Below, in pieces: positions 47,876-58,826 of a stretch of 64,000 nt of DNA. The translations under genes and the position numbers were made by a program. How positions within the stretch are numbered: position 1 is the first letter of the stretch; each line of letters starts with the position of its first letter. The stretch covers positions 1,733,471 through 1,797,470 of the forward strand of contig NW_008805068.1 of the NCBI RefSeq assembly GCF_000004825.1, read 5' to 3'. The notes beneath the pieces were generated by a model. That model did no database searches. It worked only from the letters and a program-made list of their open reading frames with translations, and was not told where the DNA came from. Source of the stretch: Heterostelium album PN500. Its lineage: Eukaryota; Evosea; Eumycetozoa; Acytosteliales; Acytosteliaceae.

Positions 47876-49029
47876 ACAGTATAAAACAACAACAAAAACA
47901 AGAGAAAGAAGCAGAGAAGGAAAGAGAAAGAGAAAGAGAAAGAGAAAGAGAAAAAGAGAGAGAAAAGGAAAAGGAAAGAGAAAAAGAGAGAGAAAGAGAA
48001 AGAGAAAGAGAGTTGAAGGAACAACAAAAAGAAAAGGAGAGAGAACAAAGAGAAAGAGAAAGAGAGTTGAAAGAACAACAAAAAGAAAGAGAACAAAGAG
48101 AACAAAGAGAAAGAGAAAGAGAGTTGAAGGAGCAACAACAACAACAGCGCGAAAAAGAAAAAGAGAAAGAGAAAGAGCAGAAGGAGAAGGATAGAAAGCT
48201 GCGACAACAACAACGTGAGAAAGAGCAGAAAGAAAGAGAAAAGGAGCAACAACTTCAACGTGAGAAGGAGCAGAAAGAAAGAGAAAAGGAGCAACAACTT
48301 CAACGCGAGAAGGAGCGTGAGCAAAAGGAACGCGAACAGAAAGATCGTGAGCAAAAACTGAAAGAGCAGAAAGAGCGTGAGCAAAAAGAACAGCTGCAAC
48401 GCGAGAAAGACAAAGAAAGAGAACAACAATCATTAATTGAAAGAGAAATTTATAATAACAATGGGGGACATAATAGTCAATCTATCCGTAATAATAATAA
48501 TAATAATCATAGCAATAATAATAATCATAGTAATAATAATAATAATAATGGCGATGAACCAAATTATAATAATATAGTAATAAGTAGTAGTAGCAATACG
48601 ATGTTTACAATCAACAATGAAAATGACTATCGAACTTTGGTGGAGACATCCCGCAGGAAATACCTACGATACGAACAGATCTATATGTTCATCACTAAGA
48701 ACATCGAAGACTTTAGGAAACTTCAGAAATCACTCGATGAATGTACCAACGAATCTCAAAAGGTTGAACTGAGAAAGGATATTCAAAATCTATACGATGA
48801 ACGAGATGAGGTATGTTTTTGTTTTGTTGAAAAATCAAAATAGTTCAAGCAAATTTCAACTAACTTTCAATTATCATAAATCTTTATTGTTATTATTTTA
48901 TTATTATTATTACAGAAAGTAAAAAAAGAAAAAGTAGAATATAAGAGATTGGAAAATGAAATTAAATCGATAAAGAAGGTTTTAAATGATTATAATCAAC
49001 AAAAGAATAGCAGTGCTGCTAAACAATGA
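46079..49029 (+). CDS. ELL-family RNA polymerase II elongation factor
   Basis: Exons 46079..46210, 46307..46541, 46619..48810 and 48916..49029 give about 890 aa. The N-terminal ELL domain is visible: YVMSIKISNDLLDRIEKGNASIKF, then LDCFMQDSDNRYSEIGPIKKKL and ITEDVRRRIKDSSQKAEIEKR. The C-terminus is an Occludin/ELL homology domain: NDYRTLVETSRRKYLRYEQIY to YKRLENEIKSIKKVLNDY. Between them lies a Ser/Pro/Asn-rich region with SP/SPxxPL motifs and about 180 residues of almost pure Glu/Arg/Lys/Gln (47,900-48,430), which should form a long charged helix. ELL raises Pol II elongation rate in super/little elongation complexes. Large ORFs in other frames over this gene are repeat shadows. Confidence 0.85.
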
Positions 49030-49430
49030 CATGCATGCATTTCATCTAATAATATAATAATAATTAACAATAAAATACTCTTTTTGATTTTTATGACTTT
49101 TCAAATAAAATATATATTCACAATACAGTATTTACTCTATAACCAGGATTAATTAAGAAGTTTAATCAATCAATCATGATCGGTTGATTATAATAATAAT
49201 ATTATATTATTTTCAAAAAAAAAAAATCTTTTTTTATTAATTTAATTAATTTTAAATATTTTTATTTTATTTTGAAAAATAATACTTTAATTAAATTAGG
49301 AATGAATGATGTTCAAACAAAAACAATCATTTATCACCCACTATAAATAATAAATTTTTTTATTTAATTTTCATTTTCATCGCAATCATTTATTTATTCA
49401 AAGATATAGATATAATTAATAAACAATAAT
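49030..49430. other. Short intergenic region
   Basis: 3' UTR of the ELL gene and the AT-rich upstream region of the next gene. Nothing else seen. Confidence 0.5.
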
Positions 49431-49489
49431 AAACAAACAAACAAACAAACAAACAAACAAACAAACAAACAAACAAACAAACAAACAAA
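49431..49489. repeat. (AAAC)n tract directly before a start codon
   Basis: About 14 AAAC units end immediately before the ATG at 49491, so they lie in the 5' UTR of the mitochondrial-protein gene. Confidence 0.9.
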
Positions 49490-49490
49490 A

Positions 49491-50012
49491 ATGTTAAGTA
49501 ATATCGTTAGAAGTTCATCAAAATTATATAAAACAACTGGTGTTGTTGGTCAAAGATTCCACTCTACAACAAACGAAGATATAAAGTTAAAGACTAGAGT
49601 GCCTATCTTCAGACCAAACGAAGCACAGGAACATATCGCACTCGGAAAACTCAAGGAATCCGACCATTCCGTTGCCCTCTACAATTTAGAATTCATCTCA
49701 ATCGACCACATTGTAAATTTGAACTCAGAACAATTGACCAGACTGGTTGTTATCCCCAAAGGAGGTAAAGTATTAACTTTGATTTAATATCATTTCAAGT
49801 GAACTATTAGTATACTAACATATATATATCATTGATACATTAATTTTATAGATAAATTAACAGTTGAAGCTAGAATCGAAAAGTTAGAGAATGAAGTTGC
49901 TAGATATAAACAACTATTGGATAGATTGACTCCGGGTGCTTCATCGACTTCATCAAGCCAGTCTACCTCGTCGACCATCTACTCACCACCACCTCAAAAA
50001 GATAAATTATAA
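49491..50012 (+). CDS. Small probable mitochondrial protein, unknown function
   Basis: Exons 49491..49764 and 49852..50012 give about 144 aa. The start MLSNIVRSSSKLYKTTGVVG followed by QRFHSTT is a good mitochondrial presequence with an R-x-F/x-S-T cleavage context. A middle part contains ALYNLEFISIDHIVNLNSEQL. A short coiled coil follows (VEARIEKLENEVARYKQLLDRL). The tail is Ser/Thr-rich. I recognise no family. It is likely a matrix or inner-membrane accessory protein. Confidence 0.8.
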
Positions 50013-51406
50013 AGAATAAGCGAAAAATAGTTGTATTGCTTGTATATTAAACATAAAAATAAAATACTTAAAAGATCAAATGTAATTAACAAAACCATTA
50101 CCAACAGGATTCAAATATAATTAATTATTGATTTTTTTATTATATTTAATTTCTATTATTTTTTTTGTTTTACAATTCTAAATCCCAGATCTATTAAAAT
50201 CTTCTAGCTAATCCACATTTATATCCATCCAAATTAAAATGATGTATGAACTATGGACTAAAGGATATATAAAAAATTAGTGAATTGATTGAATTTATAT
50301 GGTAAGATATGTCGCTTGATCAAGTGGATTGTTATATGTGACATTGGTAAAAATTTGAAATGTTTAGTTGAAATATCTTTAAATACCTTATGCATAGATT
50401 AAGAATCTTTCTGCAATTACCTAATCTTGGATCTTCAAAGGTACTCACAGTTGGCTATTGGACTTATTTAGACTTACTTATTCTTTCTTCAACCACTATT
50501 CTATATTTCTTAATAGAAGGAATATGTACTTCAAACAAGAAGAAAGAGGAGTACTGCAACTTTTCTATGTTGAGGAGTTGGAAGAAACAATCATTGAATG
50601 CCTACGTAAGCATGACAAGAAGATCGAAATAGTATCGGATGAAACCACAAAAGTTTTCTACGAGATGAAGAGTATTCAGAAAGTATTGGTTCTAAGTGGT
50701 ACAAAGAAAGATATTTCACGAACAAAAGGTGACTCTAAACTCAATCGTTAGTATATAAATTTTTTACCATTATTTAATTTGTTAATATTATTATTTATTT
50801 TTTTCTTCCAATCTTTTAAAATCAAAACAAAACCACAAGTTGTAAAATCTTTGGTTCCAACAATAACAACAACAACCACAACCACAAAAATGAACTGTAT
50901 ACTCTAATTGATAGATTTATTTAATTAATTTTAAATAGACAAAGTAATAATATTACATTTGTCATGATATATTGTAATCCCATCCAATATCAATAATTCA
51001 ATAGTTACCAATAAACCTCCATATTTTATCCAATTACCACTACCACAAAATCTATTACACCACAGTTTTAAAATTTCACTAACAACTAATTATTAACCAA
51101 CCATTTTCCAAAAATTTTAAGTGTATGGCTTGAATGAATTCACTATGTCTATTCACCAATGACTTTTTTTACAAAGAGAAGTTGGATTTTTGAGCCCAAA
51201 AGATTGGATAGTTCTTTTTAGAGTAAAGAAATAATCTTTCCACGTATAATTTTAAACAAATTTATAAGTTCTCAATCTTAATTTGTAAAATTTATTAATA
51301 ATTTCTTTGATTTCTTTAAAAAGAATAAGGTTTGTTCAAGAGTTTATAAAAATAAAAATAATAAATAATTTCACAAACTTGGATTTGAAAAGTAAAGTTT
51401 TTAAAA
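50013..51406. other. Intergenic region with a possible gene relic
   Basis: A coding-like piece at 50390-50750 is listed separately. The rest is AT-rich with no ORF. The CAACAACAACCACAACCAC tract near 50862-50886 may be a decayed Gln/Thr or Asn run downstream of the relic. Confidence 0.4.
50390..50750 (+). pseudogene. Coding-like relic, family unknown
   Basis: Two stretches have protein-like composition. One is MHRLRIFLQLPNLGSSK (50390-50440). The other is FKQEERGVLQLFYVEELEET and onward to DSKLNR (about 50530-50750). A T-rich segment ending CTTAATAG between them looks like an old intron, but the frames do not join with a normal GT donor. I cannot name the family. Confidence 0.35.
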
Positions 51407-52248
51407 ATGATAGAATATCAAGATTTCATTAATAAGAAACTTAAAGATTTTAAGTTTTTAAAGGATAAAATAGAATCCTATTTTGAAACCAGAAATAATC
51501 CTTATCATTTTCTTAAAAATGAAAAAGTAAATTATTGGTTAACAAAAAATAAAATAAAAATCAATTACTAATAAAAAAATTGTTTTTATAGTGTAATGAT
51601 ATTACATTGATTCTTTATTATTTATGTAAAGTTTTATCTGGAGTAGAGACTATATCAGATTCACAATTAATAGTCATTCAGATATTTGATGTTTTTGATG
51701 GTGTTTTTCAAGAGTATTTGGCTAAAATTGGTGAGACCACAGGTGTACAAGACAAAAAGGTAATCAACTCTATCAACAAAATGAATAAACTATCAGTCTT
51801 GAATAGCGATTTTTTTTATTTAACAACTTTAATATGGTTGACCTATATCGATAACTCTGACGTGGTGGTAAATTTAAGTGATTCATTCAGCCAATGGTTC
51901 GAAAACAAAACTAAACCTATAAACAACACCTATAGAACATCTTATATCAAAGATTTCTGTGAATCAATTGCAATGCTGGGTGGACTTGATTCAGAAACAA
52001 TAAGAGATATAAAATATTTTGGAAAATATCTCACAAATCTAATAGAAGTAAGTAGTTATTTTATTTATTCTTAGAAGTTCTAAGTATTAATTTTATTTCT
52101 TTTTAAAAAAAAATAAAAAAAATAATAGAACAATCAAGTTGAAGAATCAAAAGAATATTTGATTACTTTTATAAAGAAATACAAAATAACTATATCAAGA
52201 GAGATGATAATTATTTTAATTGAGAATATGGTTTTGAAGAGTAAATAA
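51407..52248 (+). CDS. Hypothetical protein, about 231 aa
   Basis: Exons 51407..51526, 51592..52047 and 52129..52248, with all junctions in phase 0. It starts MIEYQDFINKKLKDFKFLKDK. It is mostly helical and rich in Ile, Leu, Lys, Asn and Asp, without signal peptide, membrane helix, Cys pattern or repeat. The second exon reads LYYLCKVLSGVETISDSQLI, and later FGKYLTNLIE. The all-helical pattern could be a HEAT-like or armadillo-like bundle, but no family is recognised. Strong AT codon bias sets it apart from the next gene. It converges with the BAR/RasGAP-like gene, leaving 92 bp between the stop codons. Confidence 0.7.
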
Positions 52249-52340
52249 ACAATTAATTTTAAAATTGTTTTTTTTTTCCTATATCATTTATTACTATTAT
52301 TACTACTACTATATCATTATTTTAAATATTATTATTATTA

Positions 52341-54558
52341 TTATTCTGTGGTTTGTGATGGTTTTTTGTGGTGTGATTTCTCGGGTGGTGAAGTTGCGCC
52401 AGGATCTTCTGCTTCAAGAGTACCTAGAGCAATTAAAAATTGGTTGGACAGTTCTTTTTCACCACGTTGCAAAAGAGCCAGTGAGATTGCAGAGTAGTGT
52501 TGTTTAAGGAATCTCTGAATGACTGGAATCTCATTGTGGTAGGTGGTGTTGATTGCCACCGATGATTCCCAATCGGTGAGATCAGTGTTGGCAAACTGTG
52601 CAATGAAATCTCGGACGGTTGGTTTCCAAGCGGCAACTGCGTCATTGAGATTCTGTGGTCCGCGTAAAAATGTTTGATTCGAACCCAAATTGTAAAACAT
52701 CGTTGAGAATACCTGGAGTGCTTCGAGCGCACTGTCCGAAGGAATCACATTGAAGAGGTTGTGCATGTGTGGTCTAGCAATGGCCGGAGCAAACACCTTT
52801 CCAAAAAGCAGACATCCCACAGGTGGAAAAGTTGCACCAGCAGCTTTCTGTGCAAGAGCATTCGAAATTTCAATAGTGGATTTCCTATAGATGGGCGGCA
52901 CGTAGATCAGTGAATTCCTAACGATCTCCATCGAGGTGTTGAATTCGTGGATGAGTGCTTCCACACCTTGTGGAGTGGACTGTTTGTAGCGCTCGGGATT
53001 GTTGATGATATTGGTGATGGCGTGGTCAAACAGGTGTTTCAGATAGGGTGTTGCCATGTGCGAAGAGATTTCCTCGACCAGCTCACTGGCGATTGGCGAG
53101 TTGGCAAAGAGTGCACCCATGCTCACTGAGACGTTGGGCATGTCGGCGCGGACCAACTGAAGCAGGAGATCGCTCACCTGTGAGCAACTATCGAGTAGAC
53201 GCACAAGTGGTGGAATAAAGTTGATGGGTGACGGTGCCGGTGCCGGTGTTGTCACCTGGCCGTTGCTAGAGACCACCGGCATCGGATAGAGTTCTTGCTT
53301 ACGGATGTCGGACATCGCTGAGAACAATGAAAATGGTGGACTTGCCAAAACCTGAATGATAGGTTGATACTTATTAATGAGGTCTTGATCCAATTCCTGT
53401 TGTCGGCGTTGTTCACGCTCATTAACCTCCTGTTGATAGTAATCTTGCTCAGACAAACACCAAGTTCTCAGATTATCAATATATGTCTTTATACCAGCAT
53501 ATTCTTGATAACCATTGCCATTCTGTAACGCGAGTGACTCAAAGTGTTTAACGAGAATATCAATATAATCTGTATGCATACGATTCTAAATGAAATGAAA
53601 ATCAAAATTTATCAAAATTAGTAAACAACATAGATTATTTACCAATATCAATATAAGATATAATATTCAAAGTAACAACTTACAATTGTATCATTTAAAT
53701 AAGCAATATATTCAGATCTTACTATTTCGAAATTTGCTTTTGCTTTTGTTTTATCTCTTTCATACTATTATTATTATTATTATTTAAAGTTGAATAAAAA
53801 GTAAATTAAGTTAATAACTATATTAACTACTTGGTATTATCTTTGATTTTCTTTCAAACTTACAGTATACAATTTGATAATATCTATTTTCTTTTGTGTT
53901 TGTGCGTTTCTTACTTTGCCAATGAGTGTTTCATATTCGGTTGTTGCTTTGTCATATTTCTTTCTGTAGGCTTTTCTCTCGTCGATAACACCAATCAATG
54001 TTTGAACAGGTTTAATAAATGAATCCATAACACTAGTTGTGAAGTCTTGTTCAAACCCAGATGTCTTTGAAATTGAAACTGTAAATTGCTCCATTGCTTT
54101 AACTATAATAATTATTATGATTCGTTTTCGAAACAACAATGTTAGTAAATTATTCTATCTCTTTATCTTCACAATAGATAGCTAGTGTGATTTAACTTAC
54201 CGAAACCATTATGAGTTTCATTCTGTTGTTCACTTTGTTGTTGATGATATTGAGTGGCGATCGATGCGGATTTCGACGATGATTGTACAGACTTTTCGTG
54301 ATCTTTAGAGAATGATTGTGACCAGGCGATATGATTCTTTGCATAGGATTCACCCTTGTCGTGGTAGGACTTTAGTGACTTTACCAAATCGCTCAGTAGC
54401 GACTTTATCTCTGTAATGCTCTTCTCCAACGACTTGATCTCCTCCAACTCTACAACACACTCATTATTGACTTCACCAAATGCTGTCTGTTGTGCTGATG
54501 AATCTGGACTGATAACTGTAGAATTACTTCTTCTTAGCAATGTTGCAAATCTACTCAT
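52341..54558 (-). CDS. BAR domain plus RasGAP-like domain protein
   Basis: Exons 54558..54201, 54102..53864, 53764..53684 and 53585..52341 give about 640 aa. The first 250 residues are coiled helices of BAR/F-BAR type (LEEIKSLEKSITEIKSLLSDL; YRKKYDKATTEYETLIGKV; YERDKTKAKANFEIVRSEY), which bind curved membrane. The remainder is a RasGAP fold: LFANSPIASELVEEIS, YLKHLFDHAITNIINNP, and GCLLFGKVFAPAIARP. At the arginine-finger position (LFR in p120GAP) this protein has Ala387, and the FLR motif is replaced by FGK (487-489). Stimulation of GTP hydrolysis is therefore doubtful. It may be a Ras-binding effector or scaffold, as in IQGAPs. The C-terminal tail is Pro/Glu/Lys-rich. Confidence 0.82.
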
Positions 54559-55371
54559 TTCCTTATTACCTAAAAATATATATATATTATTTGCTTCTTT
54601 TTGTTTTTTGTTGTTTTTGTTTTTGTTTATTTTATTTTTTAATAATAAAATATATTATATAATATTATATTTTATAAGATAAATAGATATTTATATCTAT
54701 TTTATTTATGTTTATTTATAAAAATACAATCAATATGATAGTGTGTGTGTGTTAGTGTGTTAGTGTGATGATGATATGTTTTTAATAAATGTTATGGGGT
54801 ACAAAACCTTTAGTCAGGTCCAAAACTAAAAATTACAGCAAACAAAAAAAAAAAAAAAAAAAAAAAATTCTTTTAAATAGATATAAATGTGTGTTTGTTT
54901 TTTGTAGATATAATATTTTTTGTCAAAAGAAAATTTTATTGGGTCATGATAAGATCAATCAGGTCCTGAAAGAGAAAAAATATCAATATCAAAATAAAAC
55001 AACATAAAAATGTAGAAAAAAAAATAAATTTAAATTTAAAAAAAATCAGAATTTTTTGTTATTAACAACAAGATATTCGTTTGTACAATGGTGTTTAGTT
55101 TTTTTTTTTATGCTTGGTAAGTTTTTTGCTAAGAGGTGCAAATTAATGGGTATTTGCATAGCAACAATTAATTGTTGGCACCACATTGAAATTTCTTTGC
55201 AACCAAAGTTAGTAAATTTTTACATCTTTGATCAAAAAAAATAAAATAATAATTTAAAAAATTATAATACAAAATAAATCGATAGTTTTTGCTAAATAAA
55301 GTCTTTTATTTATATACAAATTATAATTGATAAAAAGTTTTTATTAATTAATTGAAGATTTAATAATAATT
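54559..55371. other. Intergenic region
   Basis: AT-rich, with a TG repeat near 54740-54770 and an A run at 54844-54867. The ORFs at 54789-55007 and 55056-55244 are short, interrupted by homopolymers and show no family motif. Confidence 0.45.
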
Positions 55372-55604
55372 TTATCTTCTACAGACACATCCATTTGACC
55401 AGATACAAATTGGATTAGAATTGCATAAAGAAGGTGATCTATCGTAGTTACGACACTGTATTTGACCTTTTTAAAAAAATTAATAATTTCAAAGATTGAT
55501 TTTAAACTAATAAAATATAACATACAAAGAACTTCTTCGTTGGCATGGACAACAAACATTATTATACAAAGTAAAAGTATTGTAGCTAACAAAATTTTAT
55601 TCAT
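55372..55604 (-). CDS. Small secreted six-cysteine peptide
   Basis: Exon 1 55604..55526 and exon 2 55466..55372 are joined by a 59-base intron (GTATGT...AAAAAG), giving 57 aa. Without splicing the frame reads into AT-rich intron; with splicing the product is compact and Cys-rich. Residues 1-21 form a signal peptide (MNKILLATILLLCIIMFVVHA). The mature part of about 36 residues has Cys at 27, 31, 41, 47, 53 and 55, a C-x3-C-x9-C-x5-C-x5-C-x-C pattern, and a basic Arg-Arg end. The C-x3-C and C-x-C pairs recall the cysteine-stabilised alpha/beta motif, but the order of the other cysteines differs. Secreted defence or signal peptide is a guess. No family recognised. Confidence 0.65.
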
Positions 55605-56227
55605 TTTTTTTAAATTCTAAATTTTGTAATGTATCACCAAGTGATAAACTATCCTTTTATAATTAACACTTTGCAGTAAAATCTCAATTTACTTGAAACT
55701 TGAAAGTATGAATCTTCTAGAAAATAAACCTATAATTCTATCTGGTAATGAGATCTTTTATAAATATAAATTCTAATATTTTAGATCAACCATAAAGTTT
55801 TAATTAACTACCTCAAGATATATGAAATGTGGAGCGAAACCATTTGGAATCATATATTAGATTTATATATGATGTTCCAATAGTTTGAATGATTATGGAA
55901 ATAAATAATTATCGACATTTGTGGAATATTTATTTTAATTTATTTACAAGCTAGTTTATTAAAGTTATAGCACTATTTTGATGATTATTATTATTATTAT
56001 AAATTAAATATTATTATTATTATTTGGTATGGAAATATAATGGTGTTCATAAAAATATATATAAATATATATAAGTTGTGATGGGTTTATCGGAGGAATA
56101 TAGATATAGTTTTCAATTGTGGGATTGGATTGGTGGTGAGGATGATTTTCTAAAATAAGATATGTGAAAATAAATGCATATTGTTATTGTTTTGTTGTTG
56201 TTTTGTTGTTGTTGTTGTTGTTACGAT
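55605..56227. other. Intergenic region
   Basis: Between the small peptide gene and the 3' end of the kinase gene. It contains ATT repeats near 55983-56020 and a TTGTTG repeat at 56185-56222. No coding signal. Confidence 0.5.
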
Positions 56228-58826
56228 TTAGCTCTTTCCAGATTTACCAAATAAACTAAATTTACTCTTCTTCTTGGTGTTGACTGGGAATTGCAGTGGT
56301 GCTAAAGTTACATCGGAGTGGGAAACCTCTTGTTTAATATTGAATGGCTTGATCGTTACTACAAAGGTTGTGCCACTGACAAGCTCGACGATTGCATCGT
56401 ACCAACCATCGCCACACTTTACTTTACATTCATCACCGACACGTGGTGGCTGGACGTTGACAACCACCGATTCTACGGGTGGCACCGACTGTTGATTCTC
56501 ACCTTCGTCCGTGCTGCTACTGCTGCTGAGAATGGAGCGATCCGACGATTGATTCAGTGGCATTGGCTGTGAAGATTTTCTTGGGGCCGATCCGCTTGGC
56601 CCAATCGAACCGCTTCCACTGCCAGCTGCCATCATTCCGCCTGCCAAACCAATTCCATTGGCTCCACTTAGGCTGTCTTTTCCACCTATGCTGTCACGTC
56701 TCTCTTTCGACGGTAGATACTGAGTGAGTGATGATTTCTGTGAAGATTCTCGCTTCAGTAAAGAAGGTGGCATCTTGTTAGCACCATTGTTATTGTTGTT
56801 GTTGTTGTTATTTGCATTTCCAAGCGAGCTGTTGAAACTATTGGATTTCAAACTACCACCACCGCCAAGTGCTTGTGGTTGTCCATTTATCAGTATTCCA
56901 TTGTTTGAGCCCAGTGAGTTGTGTCCGCTGCCAATGTTAAGTGCACCACCAACCGAGTATTGAGTTGGCGACGATGCATAGACGTTGAGATTTACATTGT
57001 TGTCCGAGGGATGTGCTGATACCATGCCAGTCGATTGATGATAGGCATGTAGGTTGTTGTTTGTCGAGAAGTATCCACCCAAGCTCGGATTGCTGCTAAA
57101 CTCTGGTTTGTCAGAGGATTCGCGTGACAACTTTGGTGGAATTCGCTTTGGTCCTGCAGAGGCACGCGAGACTCCTGCGTGGAGATCGCCAAATGATGAA
57201 ATCAAGTAGTCGCTTCCACCGTCTTCACCGTCAGAGTCCGAGTCGGATGGCTGGAAGAAATCCGATGCCAAAATATTGGATGTCGATTTGTAGGAGCTCT
57301 GTGAGGTGCCGGCAGTTGTCAGAGGTGTCGGCGACGACGATGCTATTTTCATGGGTGGTGAGATCGGTGCCGATGAAGATCGTGCGTGTTTCGAAGGCGA
57401 GTCGACACCGAGTAAATCCGTTGTGGAACTATCGTTAATCGATCGGCCAACAGTTCCATTGCTATTATTATTGTTGCTATTTAATATGCTGGGTGGTGGA
57501 GGTGGAGTCAGTCCAAGTTTAACCATATACTGATCTCTTTCCTGTACGAGTTGTGCAATCATTTCTTTCATCAGCTTTTTCTCACGCATCGCTCTAATAA
57601 AGTGTATCTTTAGCTTTTGAATGGTTTGACTCATCTCCTTCTTCTGAGTTTCCAGCTGGACGACGCGCTCCTTCAGGTCGGATGCCATGTTCTCGTCGTC
57701 GTTGTCGTCGACCGGCTGTTGATCCTCGTCGAACGACGACGACACCGAAGCAGTGATATGACGTCCCGAAACTGACACGCGATGTCCTTTCTTGGGATCA
57801 TCGACGTTCAACATATGCATCTTGATCCACGGGTGTTCCAGCAGCTGTGTTGCAGTGGGTCGCTTGTTGATGTCACGCACAAAGCATGCCAACAGGAAGT
57901 TCTTCAACTCTGCAGAGATTCCCGCTGGAAAAGGTGGATGTGGATTGTTCACCATTGCAAACATTGCGGGCATCGTTCCCAAATCCCAGTAGGGTGGATT
58001 GCCAGTGAGCAACTCGAGAATGGTACATCCAAGACTCCAAATATCGCATGCAGTGGAACGCGCGTTCATGTCCATCTGAATGACTTCGGGCGCCATCCAA
58101 AAGGGTGTACCGACCACCGTCAACTTCCTGTCGAGTGCACTGTAGGTGCACGATCCAAAGTCTGCCAACTTGATGACACCCTCCTTTGTAATCAATATAT
58201 TATCGCTCTTGATATCACGATGAATGACACCCTTCTCGTGTAGATACTCGAGACCACGAAGCACCTGACATATATACCGACTTAGGAGTGGTTCCTGGAA
58301 GTTACCGTATCGTTTGGCAATCTTTGCCAATGAACCACCCTCAATAAACTCCAACGCGAAAAATAGATACTTCGGTGTTTCATGTGATTCTATAAATCTA
58401 ACTATATTAACATGTTGTAGTGTTTGTAATAATTTAATTTCATGCTATAATAATAATATTATAAATGAATTATTTTTGAATGTTAGTAACATAATCCGAT
58501 TATTCTTGTGTATATTTATTTAGTCCAATCCTATCCTATCTATTCTAACTATTTAAACACATACTAAAATAGCAGGTAATTGCTTCTCTGATATAATATT
58601 CTTTTCAATCTGTTTGATTGCACAGAAATCACCTGTCTCTGTATTTAATGCTTTATATACTTTTCCAAATGCACCTTTTCCTACAGATTCACCAATTTGC
58701 TATTGATTTTAAATAGTTTAATTAATAAAATTCCAGTTTCATTTTCAAATGAATTTGATTCAGAAAATAATATTAACTTACATATTTACTAAATGGATCA
58801 GATGCAGAAACAGCAGTTGAATCCAT
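56228..58826 (-). CDS. STE-family serine/threonine kinase with a Tudor-like C-terminus
   Basis: Exons 58826..58782, 58699..58565 and 58444..56228 give about 798 aa. The kinase domain starts almost at the N-terminus and is complete: [11 protein letters not shown] (Gly loop), CAIKQIE (Lys), HRDIKSDN (catalytic loop), ADFGSC (Mg), [10 protein letters not shown] (activation segment), CDIWSLGC. It is closest in style to Cdc7/MAP3K-epsilon and Dictyostelium SepA-type kinases, which act in cytokinesis; this assignment is tentative. A coiled coil follows ([20 protein letters not shown]), then a Ser/Asn/Gly-rich region. The last 90 residues contain [20 protein letters not shown], which looks like a Tudor/SMN barrel, before a Lys-rich end. 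Confidence 0.87.

Noticed and set aside
47714-48433. Minus-strand ORFs rich in Leu, Phe and Val that look like membrane proteins
   Set aside because: Antisense to the Glu/Arg/Lys repeat of the ELL gene.
49431-49489. Regular short repeat considered as a CRISPR-like array
   Set aside because: It is a pure AAAC microsatellite without spacers in a eukaryotic 5' UTR.
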